Positions 8,371-16,776 of a DNA stretch of 48,205 bases are shown one piece after another. The number at the start of each line of letters is the position of its first letter. The stretch's first letter is position 1. A model generated the notes under the pieces. That model saw only the letters and a program-made list of their open reading frames with translations. It was not told the origin of the DNA and did no database searches. The translations under genes were made by a program, and so were the position numbers. The stretch is from contig MTOH01000009.1 of assembly GCA_002011615.1 (NCBI GenBank), forward strand, positions 107,372 to 155,576. Reading direction: 5' to 3'. Source of the DNA: Candidatus Hydrothermus pacificus. Its GTDB lineage: Bacteria; Hydrothermota; Hydrothermia; Hydrothermales; Hydrothermaceae.

Positions 8371-9587
8371 AAAGGATTGTTTTTATAAACAGGTCCTTTT
8401 ACCCAGATGTTGAAGCAACGGGTCAGTTTTATACCGAACTTGCAGAATTTCTGTCCGGAAAATTTGATATTACTTTTGTTTGCGGGCTTTCTTATTATGT
8501 TAAGATTCACGGTTTTGGTTTTAAATTATGGCGAAAAGAAAAATTCAAAAATGTGAAAATTATAAGGGTGAGACACACCCTGTTCTGGAAAGGCAATATT
8601 TTAAAAAGATTCATAAACTGGTTAACATTTTCATTTGTTTCATTTTTTGTTCTTTTAAAGATTAAACCTCACATAGTTATATGTGGAACAGACCCTCCTC
8701 TACTCGGGATTTTATGTTATATCCTGAAAAAGTTAAAAAATGTCCCTTTTATTTATGGGTGTAACGACCTTTATCCTGATGTTGCAATAGCACTGGGAAC
8801 ATTCAAAAAAGGATTTCTTACCAGTTACTTTGACTATCTTAATAAAAAAGCTCTTGTTAATTCCCTTAAAATAATAGCACTGGGTGAAGATATGAAGGAA
8901 CTTATAGTGGATAAAGGGATTAAAAAGACAAAGGTTTGTGTTATACCAAGCTGGGTGGATACCAGAAAAATTTTTCCTGTTCCAGAAGATAATAATTTAT
9001 TTTTAAAAAAGTATAACTTAAAAGGTAAATTTGTTATAATGTATTCAGGTAATATAGGGCTCCCTCATAATCTGGAAGTTTTGGTTGATGCTCTTGAAAA
9101 AGTCAGGAGTAAAGAGGACTGGGTAATGGTGTTTGTGGGAGATGGCGTGAAGAGAAAAGAAATTTTACAGAGAATAAAGTATAAAAATCTGGAAAACAGG
9201 GTAAAATTTTTACCCTATCAACCAAAAGATTTTCTTTCACATTCTTTAAGCGCAGCAGATTTACATATTGTGTCTTTAAAAGACGGGGCAAAAGGAGTAT
9301 GTGTTCCTTCAAAAATTTACGGAATTTTATCGGCAGGCAAAGCCTTTATATCAATATGTGATAAAGATTCAAATTCCTCAGTAATAGTAAAAAAATACAG
9401 GTGTGGACTGTATGCGAATCCTGGAGATGTTGATGATATAAAAAATAAAATAGAATGGGCAATAACAAATAAACAGGAATTAAAAAAAATGGAAGAAAGA
9501 GCAAGAAAAACAGCAATTGAAAATTTTGATAAAGATATTGTGTTGAAAAAATGGGAAGAATTTATGGGAGCAGTTTCAATTGATTAA
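8367..9587 (+). CDS. family 4 glycosyltransferase (WbuB-like)
   Basis: GT-B fold glycosyltransferase of 406 aa. The N-terminal acceptor domain includes FINRSFYPDVEATGQFYTEL at 5-24, and a membrane-associating hydrophobic stretch near 85-100. The C-terminal donor domain shows IPSWVD near 192, VIMYSGNIGLPHN near 223, and VPSKIYGILSAGKAFI near 313-328, which is the nucleotide-sugar site of WbuB-type enzymes. It begins inside the carbamoyltransferase stop (ATGA) and its end overlaps the WecA-like gene by 8 bases. It probably adds a sugar to an undecaprenyl-linked glycan intermediate. The specific linkage cannot be read from sequence. Confidence 0.87.
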   Translation: MKRIVFINRSFYPDVEATGQFYTELAEFLSGKFDITFVCGLSYYVKIHGFGFKLWRKEKFKNVKIIRVRHTLFWKGNILKRFINWLTFSFVSFFVLLKIKPHIVICGTDPPLLGILCYILKKLKNVPFIYGCNDLYPDVAIALGTFKKGFLTSYFDYLNKKALVNSLKIIALGEDMKELIVDKGIKKTKVCVIPSWVDTRKIFPVPEDNNLFLKKYNLKGKFVIMYSGNIGLPHNLEVLVDALEKVRSKEDWVMVFVGDGVKRKEILQRIKYKNLENRVKFLPYQPKDFLSHSLSAADLHIVSLKDGAKGVCVPSKIYGILSAGKAFISICDKDSNSSVIVKKYRCGLYANPGDVDDIKNKIEWAITNKQELKKMEERARKTAIENFDKDIVLKKWEEFMGAVSID

Positions 9588-10596
9588 TATATTCTCAATT
9601 ATATTTTCATTCCTGTTCTGTATGTTTCTAACAATTTCATTTATACCTATTGCTCATAAACTCGGAAGAAATCTGAATATAATAGATTTTCCGGATAAAA
9701 AGAGAAAAATTCACCAGAAACCTTTGCCCCGAACCGCGGGAATAGCAATTGCACTATCAGTTATACTTACATTTTTCTTTTTCCCGAAAGAAAAAATAAT
9801 CTATTACCTGATTCCTTTTTCTCTTTTATTCTTCACAATAGGCTTTGTGGATGATACGGGAATAAAAATCAGAAATATCTACAAATGGTTAATAGGGGCA
9901 GGGATTGTCCTGATATTCAGCATTCTTACGCCTTTCAAGATTCAGGAACTGGGGAATCTGATGGGTTTTGGTAAAATCAGTATGAACTTTGTTATCTCTT
10001 TGATTTTTTCTATATTTGCAATAAACTGTGTTGTGCATTCTTTTAATTTGATAGATGGTATTGATGGGCTTGCAGGCGGAGTTAGTTTTCTGGCAGGTTT
10101 GAGCTTTGCCTTTTTAAATTTCAGAAATTCAGATTTTTATCTTGCCTGTGTTTCAGCAGGTATTGCGGGTGCTTCCCTCGGATTTTTATTCTACAACTTT
10201 TACCCTGCAAAAATATTTCTCGGAGATGCTGGAAGTTTTTTCTTGGGAGCAATGATTACAGGTATATCCGTGTTTTCAGCAAAAACAGGTTATGGAGGTG
10301 TAAAACCCATACAGGCAGTTTTAATACTCTCTCTCCCAATTTCTGACATGATGTGGACGGTTTTAAGAAGAGGGTTTACAACAAAAAATATATTTGATTC
10401 AGACCTTACCCATCTTCATTACAGGGTTTTCAAAAAAATTAAATCCCAGAGAAAAACAGTTGTCCTTTTGCTCGCACTCTCTGTTTTGTTCAGCCTTGAA
10501 GCTATTTTTTTAGAAAATTTACCCGATTATATTCTTTTTCTCATATTCTGGATTAACTTTTTCATTGTAGGATTCCTGGATAAAATTTTCAAATAA
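9580..10596 (+). CDS. WecA/MraY-type undecaprenyl-phosphate sugar-1-phosphate transferase
   Basis: Polytopic inner-membrane enzyme of 338 aa that moves a HexNAc-1-phosphate from UDP-sugar to undecaprenyl phosphate, the first step of lipid-linked glycan assembly. Family motifs are all present: IHQKPLPRTAGIAI near 44-57, FVDDTG near 88, NLIDGIDGLAGG near 158, FLGDAGSFFLG near 213, and the HLHYR loop near 274. About eleven helices are expected. The chosen start is TTG 9580, overlapping the GT4 gene; no closer in-frame ATG keeps helix 1. A peptidoglycan MraY is less likely because the neighbours are glycan-modifying enzymes rather than mur genes. It closes the operon; a palindromic repeat begins at the next base. 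Confidence 0.9.
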   Translation: MINIFSIIFSFLFCMFLTISFIPIAHKLGRNLNIIDFPDKKRKIHQKPLPRTAGIAIALSVILTFFFFPKEKIIYYLIPFSLLFFTIGFVDDTGIKIRNIYKWLIGAGIVLIFSILTPFKIQELGNLMGFGKISMNFVISLIFSIFAINCVVHSFNLIDGIDGLAGGVSFLAGLSFAFLNFRNSDFYLACVSAGIAGASLGFLFYNFYPAKIFLGDAGSFFLGAMITGISVFSAKTGYGGVKPIQAVLILSLPISDMMWTVLRRGFTTKNIFDSDLTHLHYRVFKKIKSQRKTVVLLLALSVLFSLEAIFLENLPDYILFLIFWINFFIVGFLDKIFK

Positions 10597-10659
10597 CCTG
10601 CAGAATCATATAAAAATCTAACTTTCTTATTTCAGTCAGATTTTTGATGAGATAACTCG
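10597..10659 (+). repeat. 63-bp dispersed palindromic repeat, copy A
   Basis: It begins right after the wecA-like stop and matches 34796-34858 at 59 of 63 positions by eye. It folds into a stem of about 10 bp (AAAAATCTAAC with GTCAGATTTTT, using one G-T pair). It ends 5 nt before the -35 box of the tRNA-Gly promoter; copy B has the same spacing to the tldD promoter. Confidence 0.8.
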
Positions 10660-10664
10660 TTGTC

Positions 10665-10693
10665 TTGACAAAATTACATATTTCTTGTATAAT
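10665..10693 (+). promoter_or_regulatory. consensus promoter for tRNA-Gly and the alaS operon
   Basis: Perfect TTGACA at 10665-10670, a 17-base spacer and perfect TATAAT at 10688-10693, 25 nt before the tRNA 5' end. Such a strong match fits a stable-RNA promoter. Confidence 0.9.
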
Positions 10694-10718
10694 ATAAATT
10701 CTTTTTTGTCCCAGATTT

Positions 10719-10791
10719 GCGGGAGTAGCTCAGCCGGTAGAGCGCTACCTTGCCAAGGTAGGGGTCGCGGGTTCGAATCCCGTCTCCCGCT
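10719..10791 (+). tRNA. tRNA-Gly (GCC)
   Basis: 73 nt. The acceptor stem GCGGGAG pairs with CTCCCGC and the discriminator is T. The D arm (GCTC/GAGC) and the T arm with GTTCGAATC are standard. The anticodon loop holds GCC at 10752-10754. CCA is not encoded. It lies between a consensus promoter and alaS, so alaS is probably co-transcribed and the tRNA processed out. Confidence 0.97.
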
Positions 10792-10830
10792 TGATGAGTT
10801 GATATTAAAAATTAAGGTCTGATATAAGTC

Positions 10831-13404
10831 ATGTTTGATTCCCGGAAATTAAGAGAAAGTTATTTAAAATTCTTTGAGCAAAAAAAACATAAAATTATGC
10901 CTTCTTCTTCACTTATTCCAAAAGACGACCCCACACTTCTCTTTACCACAGCAGGAATGGTTCAGTTCAAACCTTATTACTCTGGTGCCGTTCCTCTTCC
11001 TTTTACAAGGGCTGTAAGCTGTCAGAAGTGCCTGAGGGTAACAGACCTTGAAAGAGTTGGCAAGACATTAAGACATCATACATTTTTTGAAATGCTGGGT
11101 AATTTTTCTTTTGGCGATTATTTTAAAGAGGAAGCAATTGCCTGGGCATGGGAATTTGTAACTGAGGTTCTTGAAATAAATGTGGAGAAACTTTTTGTCT
11201 CCATTTACCATGAGGACGAAGAATCATTTAATATATGGAAGAAAAAAATAGGATTACAGGAACAAAAAATTTATAAACTCGGTAAAAAGGATAACTTCTG
11301 GGGACCTGCAGGAAAAACAGGAGCATGCGGTCCTTCAACAGAAATTTATTATGACCTGGGCGAAGAGTTTGGATGCGGAGAACAGGGCTGTGGTCCTGGT
11401 TGTGATTGTGATAGATTTCTTGAATTCTGGAATCTTGTTTTCCCCCAGTATGATATGCAGGAAGATGGAACTTTACTTCCTCTTAAAAACATGGGAGTTG
11501 ATACAGGGATGGGTCTTGAGAGGACTCTTCTGATTCTCCAGAATAAGAAATCAAATTATGAAACTGATGTTTTTTACCCGATAATAAAGGGTTTGGAAAA
11601 GATATTCAACAGGCCTTATAAGAATGGAAAAGTCCCTTTTAATGTAATTGCCGACCATACAAGGGCTCTTGTTTTTGCAATAAGTGATGGTGTGTACCCA
11701 TCAAATTTTGGAAGAGGTTATGTTTTGAGAAAAATATTAAGAAGGGCATTGAGATTTGCACAGAAATTAAGATTTGAAGAACCCTTCATGTACAGGCTTG
11801 TTCCTTCTGTTGTTAAAATATTTGGAGATGTTTATCCTGAAGTCTATGAAAAAAAGGAATTTTCGGGTGTTCTTATAAAATCTGAAGAAGAGAGGTTCCT
11901 GCAAACTCTATCAAAAAATTTACCCTATTTAAAAGAGGTTATTGAAAATTCCAGGAAAAAAGGTGTGGTGGATGGCAAAGATTTGTTTAAACTCTATGAT
12001 ACCTATGGATTTCCTGTTGATTTTATAGAAGAATATGCTCAGGATGAAGATTTAAAACTGGATATGGTAGGGTTTAAGAAAGAGATGGAAAGACAGAGAG
12101 AAGTTTCAAAAAAAGAGGAGATATTTGTGGATAAAGGTGTAAAATGGGAAATTTTTAAAGATATTAAAACCGAATTTGTGGGGTATGATTTTACTGAATA
12201 TGAATCAGAGATAACCAGATACAGGGCAAAAAAGGATGGCAAATTTGAAATTGTCCTTGATAAAACCCCCTTTTATGCAAATGCGGGAGGTCAGATAGGA
12301 GATAAAGGCATTCTTGAAGGAGATGATTTTTTATTTCTGGTTGAAGACACAAAATGGTTTGGAGAGGATATAGTGCATATAGGGACTTTGAAAAAAGGAA
12401 AAATCAAAAATATAAGAGTTAAAGCCATAGTGGATAAAGAAATAAGATATGCCTGTCAGAGAGCTCATACATCAACTCATCTTGTCCATACCACTTTAAG
12501 GGAATTTCTGGGTGAGCATGTAAGACAGGAAGGTTCTCTTGTTGAGCCTGATAGACTTAGATTTGACTTCACACACTTTGAAAAGCTTGATGATAAAATG
12601 CTCAGGAAAATTGAAAATTATATAAATGAGAGAATAAGAGAAAACAGAAAAGTAAAGTGGAGATACACTGATTTTAAAAATGCCGTGGAAGAAGGAGCAA
12701 TAGCATTTTTTGGAGAAAAATATGGTGAGATTGTCAGGGTTGTGGAGATTGAAGGGTTTTCAAAGGAGTTGTGCGGGGGCACTCATTGTAAGAGCACAGG
12801 AGAGATAGGTGTATTTAAGATTGTTAAGGAAGAAGGTGTGGGGGCGGGTATGAGGAGGATAGAGGCATGGACAGGGCAAAGAGCAATTGAATCTATTCAG
12901 GAACAGGAAAGAGTTTTAAAAGAAATCGGGGATATATTTCAAACAGAAATAAAAGTAATTACCTCTAAAATAAAAAAGTTTGTTGAAGAAAAAGAGAAAA
13001 CACTAAAGGAAAAAGAGAGATTGGAGGACTTAATTGCTCAAAAAATATTTGAGAATATTGAGCCTGTTAAAATAAATGAATTTGAAATATATCTGGAGGA
13101 TTTCCCGTATCTTAATGTAAATATTTTGAAGAAAATATCTGATAGAATTTTTCTGAAACAGGGCAAAAACAGGATTTTACTCCTTGCAGGAGAAGAGAAG
13201 GGCAAACCTGTTTTTTTTGCCAGGGTGGGTGAGAATGCGATTAACCTTGTAAAAGCCAGAGAACTTGTTAAGGAGTTTGGAAAGTTTATTGGAGGAGGAG
13301 GTGGTGGGAATGATGAAAAAGCTGAAGGTGGAGGTGGTAAAAGGGAAAAGATTAAAGAAGGGTTTGATTTAATGAGAAAAAAATTAGAGGAGATATTTAA
13401 ATGA
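10831..13404 (+). CDS. alaS: alanine--tRNA ligase
   Basis: Cytoplasmic enzyme of 857 aa that charges tRNA-Ala, close in length to E. coli AlaRS (876). The class II catalytic core is at the N-terminus (LFTTAGMVQFKPYYSG near 37, HHTFFEMLGNFSFGDYF near 86). The editing domain has HTSTHLVHT near 547 and CGGTHC near 647, which bind zinc and clear mischarged serine or glycine. A short coiled coil and a DHHA1 domain with the usual glycine-rich loop (near 822-840) close the protein. It is preceded by tRNA-Gly rather than tRNA-Ala and shares its promoter. Its end overlaps the HD gene as ATGA. Confidence 0.98.
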   Translation: MFDSRKLRESYLKFFEQKKHKIMPSSSLIPKDDPTLLFTTAGMVQFKPYYSGAVPLPFTRAVSCQKCLRVTDLERVGKTLRHHTFFEMLGNFSFGDYFKEEAIAWAWEFVTEVLEINVEKLFVSIYHEDEESFNIWKKKIGLQEQKIYKLGKKDNFWGPAGKTGACGPSTEIYYDLGEEFGCGEQGCGPGCDCDRFLEFWNLVFPQYDMQEDGTLLPLKNMGVDTGMGLERTLLILQNKKSNYETDVFYPIIKGLEKIFNRPYKNGKVPFNVIADHTRALVFAISDGVYPSNFGRGYVLRKILRRALRFAQKLRFEEPFMYRLVPSVVKIFGDVYPEVYEKKEFSGVLIKSEEERFLQTLSKNLPYLKEVIENSRKKGVVDGKDLFKLYDTYGFPVDFIEEYAQDEDLKLDMVGFKKEMERQREVSKKEEIFVDKGVKWEIFKDIKTEFVGYDFTEYESEITRYRAKKDGKFEIVLDKTPFYANAGGQIGDKGILEGDDFLFLVEDTKWFGEDIVHIGTLKKGKIKNIRVKAIVDKEIRYACQRAHTSTHLVHTTLREFLGEHVRQEGSLVEPDRLRFDFTHFEKLDDKMLRKIENYINERIRENRKVKWRYTDFKNAVEEGAIAFFGEKYGEIVRVVEIEGFSKELCGGTHCKSTGEIGVFKIVKEEGVGAGMRRIEAWTGQRAIESIQEQERVLKEIGDIFQTEIKVITSKIKKFVEEKEKTLKEKERLEDLIAQKIFENIEPVKINEFEIYLEDFPYLNVNILKKISDRIFLKQGKNRILLLAGEEKGKPVFFARVGENAINLVKARELVKEFGKFIGGGGGGNDEKAEGGGGKREKIKEGFDLMRKKLEEIFK

Positions 13405-14060
13405 TAGACCTTGATACTCTTTTAAAAGACCGGGAAGTTTTAAGTTACATAAAAGCTGCGGATAAGCACCTTGAATCCTTAGGTTATACCGAACATGGTA
13501 TAAGGCATGCAGGTTATGTTGCAAAGACTGCTGGAGAGATTTTAAGAAAGCTTGGCTACAGGGAGAGGGAGTGCAGAATTGCAGAATTTGCAGGGTTGCT
13601 TCATGATATAGGCAATCTTGTGAATAGAGACAAACATGCGCTTATGAGTGCAATTTTTGCACACGACCTTCTTTTAAGAAAGGGTCTGGCTCTGCAGGAT
13701 GTCCTGGAAGTGGCAATGGCTATAGGTAATCACCATGAAGAAGAGGGAAATCCTGTTTCTCCTTCAGCAGCAGCTCTTATAATTGCAGATAAATCAGATG
13801 TCCACAGGAGTAGAGTGAGAAAAAGACATGATTTAAGAAACGATATTCATGACAGGGTTAATTACTCTGCAAAGTCTTCAAAGGTAATAGTTTATCCGAG
13901 AAAAAAGAAAATTACCTTTGATATTAAAATTGATACAAAAATTTCGCCTGTCCTGGAATACTTTGAAATTTTTATGGAGAGGATGCTTATAGCATCAAAG
14001 GCAACAAAGTATTTAGGCCTGAAATTTGAACTTATAATAAACAAAACAAAAATGCTTTAA
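13401..14060 (+). CDS. HD-domain phosphohydrolase
   Basis: Predicted metal-dependent phosphohydrolase of 219 aa. The HD metal ligands are all visible: H36 (IRHAGYVA), H68-D69 (LLHDIGN), H111-H112 (GNHHEEE) and D130 (IADKSD). The residues after 135 are a basic, strand-rich tail. The family acts on nucleotides, cyclic dinucleotides or RNA ends, and sequence alone does not say which. The start overlaps the alaS stop (ATGA) and rho follows after 12 bases, so it belongs to the tRNA-Gly/alaS/rho transcript. That context suggests a role near RNA metabolism, as inference only. Confidence 0.8.
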   Translation: MIDLDTLLKDREVLSYIKAADKHLESLGYTEHGIRHAGYVAKTAGEILRKLGYRERECRIAEFAGLLHDIGNLVNRDKHALMSAIFAHDLLLRKGLALQDVLEVAMAIGNHHEEEGNPVSPSAAALIIADKSDVHRSRVRKRHDLRNDIHDRVNYSAKSSKVIVYPRKKKITFDIKIDTKISPVLEYFEIFMERMLIASKATKYLGLKFELIINKTKML

Positions 14061-14072
14061 GGAGGGATTTTT

Positions 14073-15335
14073 ATGGAACTTTTAGAATTAAAAGAAAAAA
14101 AATTGCAGGAGTTGCATGAGATAGCAAAGGACCTGGGAATTAAATCAGTCTCAGGCATGAAGAAAGAAGACCTTGTGTACGAGATAATGAAGCAGATGGC
14201 GAGAAAAGAAGGTGCTGATTTCAGAGAGGGAATACTTGAAATTCATCCAGACGGTTACGGATTTTTGAGATCACCAAAAAACAATTATCTTCAAGGTCCT
14301 GAGGATGTTTATGTTTCTCAATCTCAAATAAAAAGATTTGGCCTGAAAACAGGAGATAGAGTTGCAGGGTTGATAAAATTACCCATTGAAATGAATGGCA
14401 AATATCCTGCCCTTGTAAAAATTGAAACCATAAATGGCAAAAATCATGAGGAAATGAGAAAAAGACCCTATTTTGATGATCTTATTCCGTTTTTTCCTGA
14501 AGAGAAATTCAACCTTGAGAGAGAAGGTAAAGAAGATTATTCAATGAGAGTGGTTGACCTTTTTACACCGATAGGAAAAGGGCAGAGAGGGTTAATTGTA
14601 TCACCCCCGAGAGCTGGTAAAACGATTCTACTTCAGGAAATCGCAAAGAGTATAAGGAAGAATAACCCTGAGGTTTATCTGATAGTTCTTTTAATTGATG
14701 AAAGACCCGAGGAAGTGACTGATTGGAAGAGAAAAGTTGATGCAGAGATAATAAGCTCCACTTTTGATGAACCCGCTGAGAGGCATGCACAGGTGTCCAA
14801 TATAGTGCTTGAAAAGGCTAAGAGAATGGTGGAGATGGGAGAGGATGTAGCGGTTCTACTTGATTCACTTACCAGAATGACAAGGGCTTATAATGTTCTT
14901 GCCCCGCATTCAGGAAGAACGATGTCAGGAGGACTTGATGCAACCGCACTTCATATGCCAAAGAAATTCTTTGGTTCTGCACGAAATATTGAGGATGGAG
15001 GCAGTCTGACGATAATTGCTACATGTCTCATTGAAACAGGTTCAAGAATGGATGATGTTATTTATGAAGAATTCAAGGGAACAGGAAACATGGAAATAAT
15101 ACTTGATAGAAGACTATCTGATAGAAGAATCTTTCCTGCAATAGACCTTAAAAAGTCGGGAACAAGGAGAGAAGAACTTTTACTTCCTCAATCTACCCTG
15201 AACAAGGTCTGGATTTTGAGAAAAGTTCTTTCTGATATGACTCCTGACGAAGCAATGGAATTCTTAATTCAAAAGATGAAACTTTATAAAACAAACGAGG
15301 AATTCTTAAAATCAATGACTGAAAGCAAATATTAG
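14073..15335 (+). CDS. rho: transcription termination factor Rho
   Basis: Hexameric RNA-dependent ATPase that ends transcription, 420 aa (E. coli 419). The N-terminal Rho_N helix domain (about 1-45) and the cold-shock-like RNA-binding domain (about 50-125: [31 protein letters not shown]) are intact. The ATPase has Walker A SPPRAGKT near 176-183, [13 protein letters not shown] near 207, Walker [12 protein letters not shown] near 263, and the secondary RNA-binding Q-loop region. AAGGAGGG sits just before the ATG. It lies between the HD gene and an aldehyde dehydrogenase in one transcript. Confidence 0.97.
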   Translation: MELLELKEKKLQELHEIAKDLGIKSVSGMKKEDLVYEIMKQMARKEGADFREGILEIHPDGYGFLRSPKNNYLQGPEDVYVSQSQIKRFGLKTGDRVAGLIKLPIEMNGKYPALVKIETINGKNHEEMRKRPYFDDLIPFFPEEKFNLEREGKEDYSMRVVDLFTPIGKGQRGLIVSPPRAGKTILLQEIAKSIRKNNPEVYLIVLLIDERPEEVTDWKRKVDAEIISSTFDEPAERHAQVSNIVLEKAKRMVEMGEDVAVLLDSLTRMTRAYNVLAPHSGRTMSGGLDATALHMPKKFFGSARNIEDGGSLTIIATCLIETGSRMDDVIYEEFKGTGNMEIILDRRLSDRRIFPAIDLKKSGTRREELLLPQSTLNKVWILRKVLSDMTPDEAMEFLIQKMKLYKTNEEFLKSMTESKY

Positions 15336-15344
15336 GATAAAGAA

Positions 15345-16766
15345 ATGAAGGAAAAAGTGTTTTTCCTTGGAAAGTGGCAGCAAGGGGAGGAATATTTTGA
15401 TATAAAAAGCCCCTATGACCTCAAAACTCTCTGGGAATTTCCTTTTTTAAGCTCCGAAGATGTTCAGAAGGCAATTGATTTTCTGGAAAAAAACAAAAAA
15501 ATAATGAAAGATATGTCAAGACATAAAAGAGCTCAGATACTTGAAAATGCCAGGAATATCCTTGAAAAGAGAAAAGAAGAGGTTGCAAAGACAATTTCCC
15601 TTGAATGTGGAAAAACCATAAAAGAGGCAAAAACCGAGGTTGAAAGAGGAATTGATACATTAACATACTCTTTCATTGAGACAAAAAGTTATAAGGAAGA
15701 GGTAGTTCCGCTCGATTCCTCAAAATACGGAGAAGGAAAAATGGGATTTTACATAAGAGAGCCTCTTGGAGTTGTGGCTACAATTACGCCTTTTAATTTT
15801 CCTTTAAATTTAGCCCTTCACAAAATAGCCCCTTCTGTTGGAGTAGGAAATTGCATAGTTTTTAAACCTGCAAGTTATACTGCAAGAACAGGAAAACTGC
15901 TTGTTGAAATACTCCTTGAAGCGGGTTATCCACCTGAATGTATTGCATTCCTCACAGGTTCAGGCTCGGTTGTTGGTGAAAGCATTGTTCAGAATGATTA
16001 TGTTAAGGCTGTCAGTTTTACAGGCTCTCTTGAAATCGGGGAAAGGATTTCCCGGATTGCAAAGATGAAAAGGATAACCCTTGAACTGGGTTCAAATTCT
16101 GCCTGTGTTGTCTTTAAAGATTCTGAATGGGAAAAGTATCTTGAAAGAATGGTAAGGGGAGCCTATGCTCTGGCAGGTCAGGTCTGTATATCGATTCAGA
16201 GGATTTATGTGGAAAAAGAAATATACGATGAGTTTTCTCAGAGGTATCTTGAAAAAGTTAAAACCCTGAAAGTGGGTGACCCCCTTTCAGAGGAGACCGA
16301 TGTAGGACCTATGATAGATGAAGCGAATGCAATAAGAGCTGAAAACTGGCTTAAAGAGTCAGAAGAAAAAGGTGCCGAAATTTTGCCTGAGATTAAAAGG
16401 GAAGGAACAATTCTTTATCCCTGTATAGTTAAAAATGCATCTGAGGATACAAAAGTTTGCAAAAAAGAAGCTTTTGCACCTCTTGTGGTTATAAATCCCT
16501 TTGAAAAGGATAATGAGGTTATAGAGAAAGTTAACAATTCAATTTATGGACTTCAATGTGGTGTTTTTACAAAGGATATTAAAAGGGCTTTCAGATTTGC
16601 AAAAGAAATAGAAGTAGGGGGAGTTATAATAAATGATATACCCTCCTATAGAGTTGATTTAATGCCCTACGGAGGTGTTAAAGGAAGCGGAATAGGAAGA
16701 GAGGGACCCCATTTTACTTTTGATGAATTGTCTGAGATAAAATTGATTGTTTTTAATTTAAGTTAA
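15345..16766 (+). CDS. NAD(P)-dependent aldehyde dehydrogenase
   Basis: ALDH-superfamily enzyme of 473 aa oxidising an aldehyde to an acid. Visible active-site elements are the oxyanion Asn in TPFNFP near 148-153, FTGS near 224, the general base Glu in ELGSNS near 247, and the nucleophile Cys in GQVCIS near 279. The EAFAPLVV segment near 376 and the PYGGVKGSGIGREGP tail are typical of lactaldehyde or non-phosphorylating glyceraldehyde-3-phosphate dehydrogenase subfamilies; the substrate is not certain. It follows rho by 9 bases. Its 3' end faces the C25 protease gene with only 10 bases between stops and no clear terminator hairpin. Confidence 0.9.
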   Translation: MKEKVFFLGKWQQGEEYFDIKSPYDLKTLWEFPFLSSEDVQKAIDFLEKNKKIMKDMSRHKRAQILENARNILEKRKEEVAKTISLECGKTIKEAKTEVERGIDTLTYSFIETKSYKEEVVPLDSSKYGEGKMGFYIREPLGVVATITPFNFPLNLALHKIAPSVGVGNCIVFKPASYTARTGKLLVEILLEAGYPPECIAFLTGSGSVVGESIVQNDYVKAVSFTGSLEIGERISRIAKMKRITLELGSNSACVVFKDSEWEKYLERMVRGAYALAGQVCISIQRIYVEKEIYDEFSQRYLEKVKTLKVGDPLSEETDVGPMIDEANAIRAENWLKESEEKGAEILPEIKREGTILYPCIVKNASEDTKVCKKEAFAPLVVINPFEKDNEVIEKVNNSIYGLQCGVFTKDIKRAFRFAKEIEVGGVIINDIPSYRVDLMPYGGVKGSGIGREGPHFTFDELSEIKLIVFNLS

Positions 16767-16776
16767 TTTTACAAAA

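Noticed and set aside
13290-13345. Low-complexity glycine run at the end of AlaRS as an anomaly
   Set aside because: Glycine-rich sequence at this place is normal for AlaRS C-terminal domains.
16767-16776. Terminator between the aldehyde dehydrogenase and protease genes
   Set aside because: Only 10 bases separate the stops and I see no GC-rich hairpin with a T-tract.
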